Part shown: in pieces, positions 1-6,387 of the stretch
Numbering within the stretch: position 1 is the first letter of the stretch
Layout of the letters: every line of letters begins with the position of its first letter
Assembly: GCA_002390045.1 (NCBI GenBank)
Contig: DGSB01000024.1
Span: 1-14,401 of the forward strand
Reading direction: 5' to 3'
Source: Fibrobacter sp. UBA4373
Lineage (GTDB): Bacteria; Fibrobacterota; Fibrobacteria; Fibrobacterales; Fibrobacteraceae
DNA length: 14,401 nucleotides
The notes under the pieces: generated by a model
Seen by the model: only the letters and a program-made list of their open reading frames with translations
What the model was told of the DNA's origin: nothing
Database searches by the model: none
Made by a program: the position numbers and the translations under genes

Positions 1-375
1 GCCAAGGCTTTTGAAGAATCCGGTCGTAACCGTACCGAACTCACGGAACGTTTGAAGATTGCGGAAGAACGCGTGAACTATTACAAGCAAATTGAAAAGA
101 CGATCCAGGACGCGGCCGTGACCATGCAGAAGACGCTCGACGAAGTCAAGCGCAATGCGGAAAAGGAAGGCGAACTGATCGTGGCCGAAGCCAAGAACCG
201 CGCCCAGCATGAAGTCGAAAATACAAAGCGCGAAGCCGAAGATCTCCGTTCCGAAATCGAACAATTAAAACAGCTCCGCACGAACTATTTTATCCGTATC
301 CGCGCCATGATCAAGAGCCAGTCTGACCTGCTTACCGCCATGGAAAAGGAACAGGCTCCGGAATTCTCGGAATGA
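1..375 (+). CDS. divIVA: DivIVA-domain protein, C-terminal part (5' end outside window)
   Basis: The reading frame is open from the first base, so the gene enters from the left; a TTG at 52 is internal and not the true start. The visible 124 residues are almost wholly charged, heptad-like alpha-helical coiled coil. They contain a stretch (AEERVNYYKQIEKT, then EEVKRNAEKE-like and LIVAEAKNRA) that lines up well by eye with the second coiled coil of Bacillus DivIVA (EERLAHFTNIEETL, EEVKRNSQKEAKLIVREAE). DivIVA proteins bind curved or polar membrane through an N-terminal domain, which is not visible here, and recruit division or polar-growth proteins. The stop overlaps the DUF167 start by ATGA, so the two are probably translationally coupled. 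The DivIVA/YggU pairing also recalls the ylm/divIVA cluster of other bacteria. Family assignment is fairly sure; the exact role in this organism is inference. Confidence 0.85.
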   Translation, partial: AKAFEESGRNRTELTERLKIAEERVNYYKQIEKTIQDAAVTMQKTLDEVKRNAEKEGELIVAEAKNRAQHEVENTKREAEDLRSEIEQLKQLRTNYFIRIRAMIKSQSDLLTAMEKEQAPEFSE

Positions 376-593
376 AGATCCAGATTAAAGTCCATGCCCG
401 GAGCAAACGCGAGGGCGTTGTCCCGCAGCCCGACGGTTCTTACAAAGTCGATGTCAAAGCGCCGCCTGTAGAAGGCAAGGCGAACGAAGCTGTCTGCGAA
501 GTCATTGCGGAATATTTTAAAAAGCCCAAAAGCGCAGTCCGCGTTGCGATGGGCTCCACCAATAGTCGAAAAGTCGTCGAAATCGACGACTGA
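372..593 (+). CDS. yggU: DUF167 family (YggU-type) small protein
   Basis: The protein has 73 residues and matches the DUF167 pattern: an N-terminal beta strand (KIQIKVHARSKRE), the central PPVEGKANEAV segment, and a C-terminal G-STNSRKVVEI segment. The conserved GKAN and the G..sR.K motif are both present. The family is usually about 75-100 residues, so this is near the short end but complete. The biochemical function of the family is not established. The ATG overlaps the divIVA stop (ATGA), and no strong Shine-Dalgarno is seen, consistent with translational coupling. The last six codons form the stem of an intrinsic terminator, so the gene is the end of its transcription unit. It converges with the lipoprotein gene after an 11-bp gap. 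Confidence 0.88.
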   Translation: MKIQIKVHARSKREGVVPQPDGSYKVDVKAPPVEGKANEAVCEVIAEYFKKPKSAVRVAMGSTNSRKVVEIDD

Positions 594-600
594 TTTTTTC
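573..600 (+). terminator. Intrinsic terminator overlapping the 3' end of the DUF167 gene
   Basis: GTCGTCGA (573-580) and TCGACGAC (583-590) are perfect inverted arms, giving about a 7-bp stem with an AAAT loop. It is followed by TGATTTTTTCTGTTTTATTTT. The stem is made of the codons for VVEIDD and the stop TGA lies directly after it. On the minus strand the hairpin is followed by only TTTT, so it may also weakly stop transcription of the converging lipoprotein gene. Confidence 0.75.
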
Positions 601-604
601 TGTT

Positions 605-2074
605 TTATTTTAATTCGCAGGGGAATTCTTTCAACGCGAAAGACAGCGTGTCCCCGAAGAATTGTGCATACGGATTGCGCTTCATTTTGACGAGGGAATT
701 GGTAAAGAGAATCCCGTTGTCTTCAACGCTGGTGTTGAGAATTAAAGCGCATTTCCCGTTCGAAACAAGACGTGGGCTTGTGGGGTTTGCCGCATTCTTT
801 TCGAGAAAAACTTCGCTTGCGTTTTTGTAGGTGATGCTCTCGATAAAGTTCAGGAAAAGCGTTCCCGGAATTTTATTCAGCGTGCGGCAGAACATGCGGT
901 TCTTGGCAGGAATGCAGTAGAGCGCGGCGGAGTCTTTTGTTTCACGGAAGAATTCGTCGGCAGAAAGCGAAATGAACGGCTGCTTGACGGCAGGTAGCGA
1001 ATCGGTTTTTGCCTGGAGAGTGTCGTCGTAGTATTCGATTTCGCGAACAAGACGCTCCATGTCGTAGGATTCTGCGGTGCCGTCGGTCCCTTCGTAAATA
1101 AAGGAGCCGTGGGTTTCGATAATCACAGCGTTTCCATGGGAATCATAAACGGAATGCGACTCCAGTTCCCCGTGCCTGTACACGAAAAGTTCCGAAACGT
1201 CTGCACTGTCCTTGTAAACGTAAAGAAGCGTGTCGTTTTTGGGCGAAAGCGCTTTGGAATGCTTGGTGATGACATGGGTCAAGCGGCCTTTGGCATCATA
1301 GGCGTATGTTTCTGTATAATTCAACAGGTCGGGGTAAAAAAGATGCTCGTCGAAACGGAATTCCACTTTTTGAAGACGGTTATCCTTGAATTCCCTTTCG
1401 ATGGAACCGATCTTTTTCCCGTTTGGGTTCAAAGCTGAAATGCGGATCAGGGAATCGTTTTCGTCATATTCGTAAAGATGGCGGAATTGAACGCTTGGGG
1501 TTGTGCCCGATGCGGCAATAATCTGGTGCTTGGCGTTTTCTTCCCAGGAGAGATGGCCGTCTGCGGAATTCCAGGACTTGTCGACCGGGCTTTGGCGGTA
1601 AAAGGGAGTTCCCGATTCTTCGATGATGCGGTTGTCGTTTGCGAGGAAGTATACAAAGTCGCGGTTGGCGTCAAACGTGTGAACGTAGATCTCGCGACGG
1701 TTTGCCTTGTGGATTACCTGAGCGAGGGTGGTTAAACTTCCGGTGCTATCGTAACTGGAAAAATCCGCGAGCTCGCCGTTCGGCAAATGGTGAATTTCTA
1801 CTGTCCCTGCAAAATGCGGTTCCAAGAACCGTCCTTCTTCGTCTTTGGCGACGACATAATTCTTTTGCGAAATATGCTTGACCGCGCCGTGAATGTTCTC
1901 GTACTTCTTGGCTTCCAGGTTTCCTAAGAGGACTTCGTATGTTGACTTGATGTTTGGCGGTGTTGTGTAGCTGAACTGTAAACGTTCGGCCCCGCGGGTG
2001 TCAAATTCTACGCCGCAGGAGCATAACGCGGCGACGGATGTAAGGGATACGAGAAGTCTGCGGAGGGGAGTCAT
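605..2074 (-). CDS. Predicted lipoprotein with YD/RHS-like repeat segments, function unknown
   Basis: Starting at the ATG at 2074 gives 489 residues with a lipoprotein signal: positive MTPLRR, a hydrophobic stretch, then lipobox LCSC with Cys20 as the likely lipidated residue. The frame is open upstream to 2326, but that extension runs into pyrC and has no signal-like character, so the start at 2074 is preferred. The mature part is beta-rich. It has several segments resembling YD/RHS repeats: YDSTGSLTTL (108-117), YEYDENDSLIRI (201-212), YAYDAKGRLTHV (257-268), YDSHGNAVI (310-318) and YDMERLVREIEYYDD (337-351). Each is an aromatic-D followed by a turn, G/N and a hydrophobic strand. The C-terminal 120 residues contain four Cys (387, 396, 442, 486) and no family I recognise. 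The protein probably sits in the outer membrane or periplasm. I cannot assign a function. It is a single-gene unit divergent from pyrC. Confidence 0.8.
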   Translation of the reverse strand: MTPLRRLLVSLTSVAALCSCGVEFDTRGAERLQFSYTTPPNIKSTYEVLLGNLEAKKYENIHGAVKHISQKNYVVAKDEEGRFLEPHFAGTVEIHHLPNGELADFSSYDSTGSLTTLAQVIHKANRREIYVHTFDANRDFVYFLANDNRIIEESGTPFYRQSPVDKSWNSADGHLSWEENAKHQIIAASGTTPSVQFRHLYEYDENDSLIRISALNPNGKKIGSIEREFKDNRLQKVEFRFDEHLFYPDLLNYTETYAYDAKGRLTHVITKHSKALSPKNDTLLYVYKDSADVSELFVYRHGELESHSVYDSHGNAVIIETHGSFIYEGTDGTAESYDMERLVREIEYYDDTLQAKTDSLPAVKQPFISLSADEFFRETKDSAALYCIPAKNRMFCRTLNKIPGTLFLNFIESITYKNASEVFLEKNAANPTSPRLVSNGKCALILNTSVEDNGILFTNSLVKMKRNPYAQFFGDTLSFALKEFPCELK

Positions 2075-2080
2075 GCCCCT

Positions 2081-2090
2081 AATATATATT
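2081..2090. promoter_or_regulatory. Palindromic AT element, possible shared -10 for the lipoprotein gene and pyrC
   Basis: AATATATATT is its own reverse complement and sits in the 38-bp gap between divergent starts at 2074 and 2113. Read either way it contains TATATT, a plausible -10 hexamer. In the pyrC direction transcription would begin near 2097 (leader about 16 nt). In the lipoprotein direction it would begin at about the ATG itself, predicting a leaderless or nearly leaderless mRNA. No good -35 is visible on either side. No start site has been mapped, so this is inference. Confidence 0.45.
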
Positions 2091-2112
2091 AAAAAAGCTA
2101 TTTTCTTTGACG

Positions 2113-3117
2113 ATGAAAAAAATAGAACTTCCGTTGCCTGATGATTTCCATGTGCACCTTCGCCAAGGTGCTCCGCTTGAAAACTATGCAAAGACGGTTG
2201 CAAGTGAATTTGGCCGTATTCTTGTGATGCCGAATACGGTTCCGCCGATTGCGAGTGCTTCCCAAATTCAGGAATATCGCGCACAAATTCAAAAGGCGGC
2301 GCCTGGGCTTGACCTTTTGATGACATTCAAGCTGAATGCGAAATTTACACCGGAGGATCTGAAACAGATGAAAGAAGCGGGCGCTGTCGCTGCAAAATAT
2401 TACCCGGCAGGCGTCACCACGAACAGTGAAGACGGCGTGTCGGATTTTGAATCCATTCTTCCGGTCATTTCCGAAATGGAAAAGCTTGATCTGGTGCTTT
2501 GCATCCATGGCGAAGAACCGACGGCATTCTGTCTGGACCGCGAAAAGGAATTTATCCGCCGGGTGGAATATCTGGCGGAACATTTCCCCAAACTGCGCAT
2601 CGTTTTTGAACATCTTTCGACGAAGGCTTCCGTGGAAGCGGTCCTTCGCATGCCCAAAAATGTCGCAGCGACGATTACTGTGCACCATTTGCTGCATACC
2701 TTGGACGATATCATCGGTGGATCACTCCAACCGCATCATTTTTGCAAGCCGACTCCCAAACGTCCGGAAGATCGTGCGGCTCTCCGTGAAGCGGCCTTTA
2801 GCGGAAATCCGAAGTTCTTTTTTGGCTCGGATTCGGCTCCGCATGCCCAAAGTAAAAAGGAATGCTGCTGCGGTGCCGCAGGCGTTTACACGGCTCCGGT
2901 CGCAATCCCCGCTTTGCTTCAGATCTTTGAAGATGCCGGTCATTTAGATAAGCTTCCGGACTTTATCGGAGGCTTTGGGGCCGATTTCTACCGAATTCCG
3001 CGCCCGGCGAAAAAAGTCGTCTATGAAGAAGCTTCGTGGACCGTTCCCGAAAACGTGGACGGTGCGGTGCCCCTTTTTGCCGGAAAAACACTTCGTTGGA
3101 AACGCTCGGAGTCTTAG
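2113..3117 (+). CDS. pyrC: Dihydroorotase (class II, PyrC)
   Basis: The enzyme catalyses reversible cyclisation of N-carbamoyl-aspartate to dihydroorotate, the third step of de novo pyrimidine synthesis, in the cytoplasm. From ATG 2113 the protein is 334 residues, about the E. coli PyrC length. The metal site is complete: HxH in DDFHVHLR (His13, His15), the carboxylated lysine Lys95 in AKYYPAGVTTNS, His132 (IHGE), His167 (FEHLSTK) and Asp240 (FFGSDSAPH). The substrate loop and C-terminal barrel match class II rather than the longer PyrC/PyrX type. A TTG two codons upstream (2107) is open, but ATG followed by KKIELPLPDDFH is the family's natural start. No clear Shine-Dalgarno precedes it. No other pyrimidine genes are adjacent, and no strong terminator follows. 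Confidence 0.95.
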   Translation: MKKIELPLPDDFHVHLRQGAPLENYAKTVASEFGRILVMPNTVPPIASASQIQEYRAQIQKAAPGLDLLMTFKLNAKFTPEDLKQMKEAGAVAAKYYPAGVTTNSEDGVSDFESILPVISEMEKLDLVLCIHGEEPTAFCLDREKEFIRRVEYLAEHFPKLRIVFEHLSTKASVEAVLRMPKNVAATITVHHLLHTLDDIIGGSLQPHHFCKPTPKRPEDRAALREAAFSGNPKFFFGSDSAPHAQSKKECCCGAAGVYTAPVAIPALLQIFEDAGHLDKLPDFIGGFGADFYRIPRPAKKVVYEEASWTVPENVDGAVPLFAGKTLRWKRSES

Positions 3118-3123
3118 TCTCGG

Positions 3124-3155
3124 ATTGCAAAAGTTTTTGCAATTAACAAAAGTTT
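3124..3155. repeat. Inverted repeat plus 9-bp direct repeat upstream of the GH5 gene
   Basis: ATTGCAAAA (3124-3132) and TTTTGCAAT (3135-3143) form a perfect 9-bp inverted repeat separated by 2 bases. In addition CAAAAGTTT occurs at 3128-3136 and again at 3147-3155, exactly 19 bp apart. The hairpin is AT-rich and not followed by a T-run, so it is a poor terminator for pyrC. Two spaced copies of a near-palindromic word ahead of a regulated secreted enzyme look more like a protein-binding site. That role is inference. Confidence 0.4.
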
Positions 3156-3203
3156 ACATTCAAACGGTTTCGCTGTAAGGAATCTAGATTTAGGCTAACT
3201 TAA

Positions 3204-3214
3204 TATATTGAGGT
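3204..3214 (+). promoter_or_regulatory. TATATT element and GAGG ribosome-binding sequence before the GH5 start
   Basis: TATATT (3204-3209) runs directly into GAGGT (3210-3214), which ends 6 bases before the ATG at 3221 and is a reasonable Shine-Dalgarno. If TATATT served as the -10, transcription would begin near 3216 and leave the GAGG out of the mRNA. Therefore either the true promoter is further upstream (the 3145-3200 stretch) or the message is nearly leaderless. The sequence alone does not decide this. Confidence 0.4.
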
Positions 3215-3220
3215 TGGTCT

Positions 3221-5332
3221 ATGAAAAATTTAATTCCGTTGATGGCTGCAACGGCTCTTGCCGCTCAGGCGTGGGCTCTTCCGAATGCGGCTACCATCCA
3301 GCAGAGTATGGGCTTTGGTATTAACATCGGTAACACGATGGAAGTGCCTATTACAAGCTCTTGCGCAGATATGACTTGCTGGGGAAACCCGTTCCCGACT
3401 GAACAGTACATTCAGGATATTGCACAAGCTGGCTTCAAGTCGGTTCGTATTCCGACGGCTTGGTATACCCATGCCGATCCGACGACGGGTACCATTAACG
3501 AAGGCTGGCTCGACTCTGTTTACACCGTCGTGAAGATGGTTGTCGACAACGGCATGTATGCCTTCCTCAATAGCCACTGGGATACCGGTTGGCTCGAAGA
3601 CAATGTTTTTGCGGGTTCCCATGCTACGGGTGAATCGACTACCGCAACGACGGACTCTGCTTTGGTGAACAAGCTCCAGGGCCAGTTCTGGACGCAGATT
3701 GCAAACAAGTTCAAAAATTTTGACGAACATGTGCTTTTCGGCAGTGCAAACGAACCGGGCGTGAATGACGCTTGGCTCAAGAGCGGTCAGGTCGCATTCA
3801 CCCAGGAACGCATGAATCTGCTGAAGCGCTATCATGAAACGATGATTAACGCGGTCCGTGCAACGGGCGGAAACAACGCAACCCGTACGATTGTCGTGCA
3901 GGCTCCGCGTACCGATGAAGCTTTGATGCTTTCCCTTCTTGCTGGTAACATGCCGAGCGATCCGGCGGGTGCAGGATACCTGATGGCGGAATTCCACTTC
4001 TATCCGTATCAGTTCTCTTTGATGACAGCCGATGACAGCTGGGGCAACTGCTTCTATTACTGGGGCGAAGAAAACTATTCCACGACGGATATCGCTCACA
4101 ATGCAAACCGTCAAAAGGTGATCTCTGGAAGCGATACGACTTATGTGCTGAACGAAAAACAGTATGCAGGTCCGGCTTACACGGACTCTGTCTTTGCTGC
4201 GATCAAGAGCGCTTTTGTCGACAAGGGTTATCCGGTCGTTATCGGTGAATATGCAGCGATCAAGCGTCCGCAGCTTACCGGTGATAATCTCCGCAAACAT
4301 TTGCTTTCCCGCGTTTCTTGGTACAAGCGTGTGAACGAACTTTCGAACCAGTATGGCTTTGTTCCGTTTGCATGGGATACCGGTGCCGAAGGCGATGCAG
4401 ACAACTCGATCATTCTGCGTCAGAAGGGTCACAGCGGCATTTACGATTACAACGTTTTGAATGCGATGCGTTCTGCTTACGGTCTCGACACGCTTGCCGG
4501 TGATATTATCGATTCCCTTGTGACGGCAAGTCTCGACGTTACCAATCGTGCTGTTCAATTGTCTTATACCGGTGTGCGTACAGACTCGAGCGAAACGGGT
4601 ACGTTCCGTTTGAACTTGAACGGTAAGAATTGGAGCAACTATATTGGCCTTTCCATTCTGGCCAAGATTGATTTGGACAATGCTCCGTTGGACGGTGTTT
4701 CTTATGGCTGGGTTACGGTAAGCCCGTTTGCGATGACCGGCACGACATGGACCTGGAGCGATTACAACATCACTTCGGATGATATCGTCGACGGTAGCTG
4801 GGCGAACTATGTGATTTCTCTGAATGAAGATGGTTTGGATCTTGCTTCGAAGAACAGCGTGATGGCTTTCGGTATCAATGTTTACGGTACGCAGTTGAGC
4901 GGCACCGTGACAATTGACAATATTTTGCTCATCAAGGCTGACGGCTCTGTCGATACGCTTGCGAACTTCAACAAGTCGGTGACGGGTGAATCGGAAGGCA
5001 TCATCACGAATGCAGAACTGGTGACTCCGGTGATCCCGGCAACGGTTCCGACCGTCGGTAAGCTCGGCATCCGAAAGGCTTCCGTGGCTGTGGCTTCGAA
5101 GATGAACGTGAACGTTCAGCCGGGTCTTGTGACGGCGATGTTTACGGCAACTTCTGCGGCTCAGGGCAAGGCCATGCTTTTGAACGGTCTTGGACAGGTC
5201 GTTTCGCAGAAGAGCTTCGCGGGCAAGGCCGGCGTGAACAGTGTTCAGCTGAATGCAGGTTCTCGCGGTCCGGCATTCTTGATTGTCGAACAGGGCAATC
5301 AGAAGTACACTGCTCGCATCAACCTGAAGTAA
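3221..5332 (+). CDS. Secreted GH5 endoglucanase-type glycoside hydrolase with C-terminal sorting-like domain
   Basis: The 703-residue protein is a multidomain secreted beta-glycanase, likely a cellulase acting on beta-1,4-glucan or related hemicellulose. Residues 1-19 are a signal peptide (MKNLIPLMAA.., cleavage near AWA-LP). Residues 25-425 are a GH5 barrel: GINIGNTME (33-41), WGNPFPTE, the VRIP segment with Arg76, NSHW (His119), NEP with the acid/base Glu178, FHFYPYQF (His259), GEY with the nucleophile Glu343, and Trp385 in FAWDTG. The opening motifs resemble subfamily 4, but I could not test that. Residues 435-580 are beta-rich with many aromatics (WVTVSPF, TWTWSDY) and may be a carbohydrate-binding module. 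Residues 613-703 end in a basic beta-domain (LLNGLGQVVSQKSF, GVNSVQLNAG, YTARINLK) resembling type IX secretion type A sorting domains, which suggests surface display or export by that route. A strong terminator follows, so it is probably transcribed alone. Confidence 0.92.
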   Translation: MKNLIPLMAATALAAQAWALPNAATIQQSMGFGINIGNTMEVPITSSCADMTCWGNPFPTEQYIQDIAQAGFKSVRIPTAWYTHADPTTGTINEGWLDSVYTVVKMVVDNGMYAFLNSHWDTGWLEDNVFAGSHATGESTTATTDSALVNKLQGQFWTQIANKFKNFDEHVLFGSANEPGVNDAWLKSGQVAFTQERMNLLKRYHETMINAVRATGGNNATRTIVVQAPRTDEALMLSLLAGNMPSDPAGAGYLMAEFHFYPYQFSLMTADDSWGNCFYYWGEENYSTTDIAHNANRQKVISGSDTTYVLNEKQYAGPAYTDSVFAAIKSAFVDKGYPVVIGEYAAIKRPQLTGDNLRKHLLSRVSWYKRVNELSNQYGFVPFAWDTGAEGDADNSIILRQKGHSGIYDYNVLNAMRSAYGLDTLAGDIIDSLVTASLDVTNRAVQLSYTGVRTDSSETGTFRLNLNGKNWSNYIGLSILAKIDLDNAPLDGVSYGWVTVSPFAMTGTTWTWSDYNITSDDIVDGSWANYVISLNEDGLDLASKNSVMAFGINVYGTQLSGTVTIDNILLIKADGSVDTLANFNKSVTGESEGIITNAELVTPVIPATVPTVGKLGIRKASVAVASKMNVNVQPGLVTAMFTATSAAQGKAMLLNGLGQVVSQKSFAGKAGVNSVQLNAGSRGPAFLIVEQGNQKYTARINLK

Positions 5333-5353
5333 TTCAGAAAAAATTCAAAAAAG

Positions 5354-5380
5354 AAGTCCGGGTTTTCCCCGGACTTTTTT
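5354..5380 (+). terminator. Strong intrinsic terminator after the GH5 gene
   Basis: AAGTCCGGG (5354-5362) pairs with CCCGGACTT (5368-5376) around a TTTTC loop, and the U-tract runs TTTTTT to 5380. The GC-rich 9-bp stem directly followed by T residues is a textbook Rho-independent terminator, 21 bases after the GH5 stop. It separates the GH5 unit from cysK. Confidence 0.93.
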
Positions 5381-5410
5381 GCGTTATAGACCGTTTGGTA
5401 AAGACATTTA

Positions 5411-5416
5411 TATATT
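5411..5416 (+). promoter_or_regulatory. cysK: Probable -10 element of cysK
   Basis: TATATT followed by G lies 47 bases before the cysK ATG and just after the upstream terminator, so cysK needs a promoter here. The same TATATTG word occurs before the GH5 gene. A start near 5423 would leave a leader of about 41 nt, which includes a small GAAAG-TCG-CTTTC hairpin (5438-5450 region) just ahead of the Shine-Dalgarno. No consensus -35 was found; TTTGG at 5394-5398 is the only candidate and its spacing is short. Confidence 0.5.
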
Positions 5417-5463
5417 GCAAATCGTAAAGAAAGGCGAGAAAGTCGCTTTCGAAGGAGATTAGA

Positions 5464-6387
5464 ATGGCAAAAGTCAATAGCATTATCGAACTGATTGGAA
5501 ACACCCCGCTTGTACGCGTAAACAAATTAAACGAAAGCGAAGCCGAAGTCTATGTAAAGCTCGAATCCTTCAATCCGCTTTCGAGCGCCAAGGACCGTGT
5601 CGCTTTGGCGATGATAGAAGCGGCGGAACGGGAAGGTAAACTTAAGAAAGGCTCTGTCATCATTGAACCGACAAGCGGTAACACGGGCATTGGACTTGCT
5701 TATGTCGCAGCGGTCAAAGGATACCGCGTGATTCTCACGATGCCGGAAACCATGAGCGTGGAACGTCGCAAACTGTTGGCCGCTCTCGGCGCAGAAATCA
5801 TCTTGACCGATGGCGATGCCGGCATGACAGGTTCCATTGAAAAGGCGAATGAACTTGCCGCCCAAATTCCGGGATCCTTTATTCCGCAACAGTTTGAAAA
5901 CCCGGCTAACCCAGATGCGCATTTCCGTACGACCGGTCCAGAAATATGGAAGGATACCGAAGGCAAGGTGGATATCTTTGTCGCTACCGCAGGCACGGCC
6001 GGCACTGTCATCGGCACGGGAAAATTTCTCAAGAGTAAAAATCCGAATGTGAAAGTGGTTGCCGTAGAACCGGATACTTCTGCGGTGCTTTCTGGAAAGC
6101 CGGCTGGACCGCATAAGATTCAGGGTATCGGCGCAGGCTTTATTCCCAAAATTTATGACCCAAGCGTTGTGGATGAGGTTTACCTGACAAATGATGTGAA
6201 GGCGGGGACTGTCGCCCGTCGCGCCGCCAAGGAAGAAGGCCTCTTTATGGGAATTTCTTCGGGTTCGGCGCTTGAAGCGGCGCTCACGATTGCAAAGCGT
6301 CCGGAAAACAAGGGAAAGACGATTGTCGCCCTTCTCCCGGATTCGGGTGACCGTTATCTTTCGACTTGGCTTTTTGACGAAAACTAA
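5464..6387 (+). CDS. cysK: Cysteine synthase A (O-acetylserine sulfhydrylase)
   Basis: This PLP enzyme makes L-cysteine from O-acetylserine and sulfide in the cytoplasm. The 307 residues match the usual CysK length. Visible motifs are IGNTPLV near the N-terminus, the PLP lysine Lys43 in SSAKDRVA, the substrate loop PTSGNTG (70-75), the EPDTSAVLSG segment, GIGAGFIP, and C-terminal SSGSALEAA and PDSGDRYLST. The phosphate-binding loop reads GTAGT (177-181) where the family normally has GTGGT, which is unusual. A good Shine-Dalgarno AAGGAG (5452-5457) lies 6 bases before the ATG. No serine acetyltransferase gene is adjacent. The stop codon overlaps that of the converging arginase-fold gene, and no terminator is seen on the plus strand. 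Cystathionine beta-synthase is a less likely alternative because no regulatory extension is present. Confidence 0.93.
   Translation: MAKVNSIIELIGNTPLVRVNKLNESEAEVYVKLESFNPLSSAKDRVALAMIEAAEREGKLKKGSVIIEPTSGNTGIGLAYVAAVKGYRVILTMPETMSVERRKLLAALGAEIILTDGDAGMTGSIEKANELAAQIPGSFIPQQFENPANPDAHFRTTGPEIWKDTEGKVDIFVATAGTAGTVIGTGKFLKSKNPNVKVVAVEPDTSAVLSGKPAGPHKIQGIGAGFIPKIYDPSVVDEVYLTNDVKAGTVARRAAKEEGLFMGISSGSALEAALTIAKRPENKGKTIVALLPDSGDRYLSTWLFDEN

Noticed and set aside
2107..2112. TTG start for pyrC two codons upstream of the ATG
   Set aside because: It adds only two residues and has no better ribosome site; the ATG gives the family-typical N-terminus.
2075..2326. N-terminal extension of the lipoprotein to 2326
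   Set aside because: It would overlap pyrC and place a charged, non-signal segment before a clear lipoprotein signal peptide; ATG 2074 is the better start.
3124..3143. Inverted repeat read as a pyrC terminator
   Set aside because: The stem is AT-rich, the spacer only 2 bases, and no T-run follows on the plus strand, so an intrinsic terminator is unlikely.
3230..4558. 442-codon open frame on the minus strand opposite the GH5 gene
   Set aside because: It is antisense to the catalytic domain with intact active-site motifs. Its composition (rich in R, H, T) is typical of a shadow frame, with no ribosome site.
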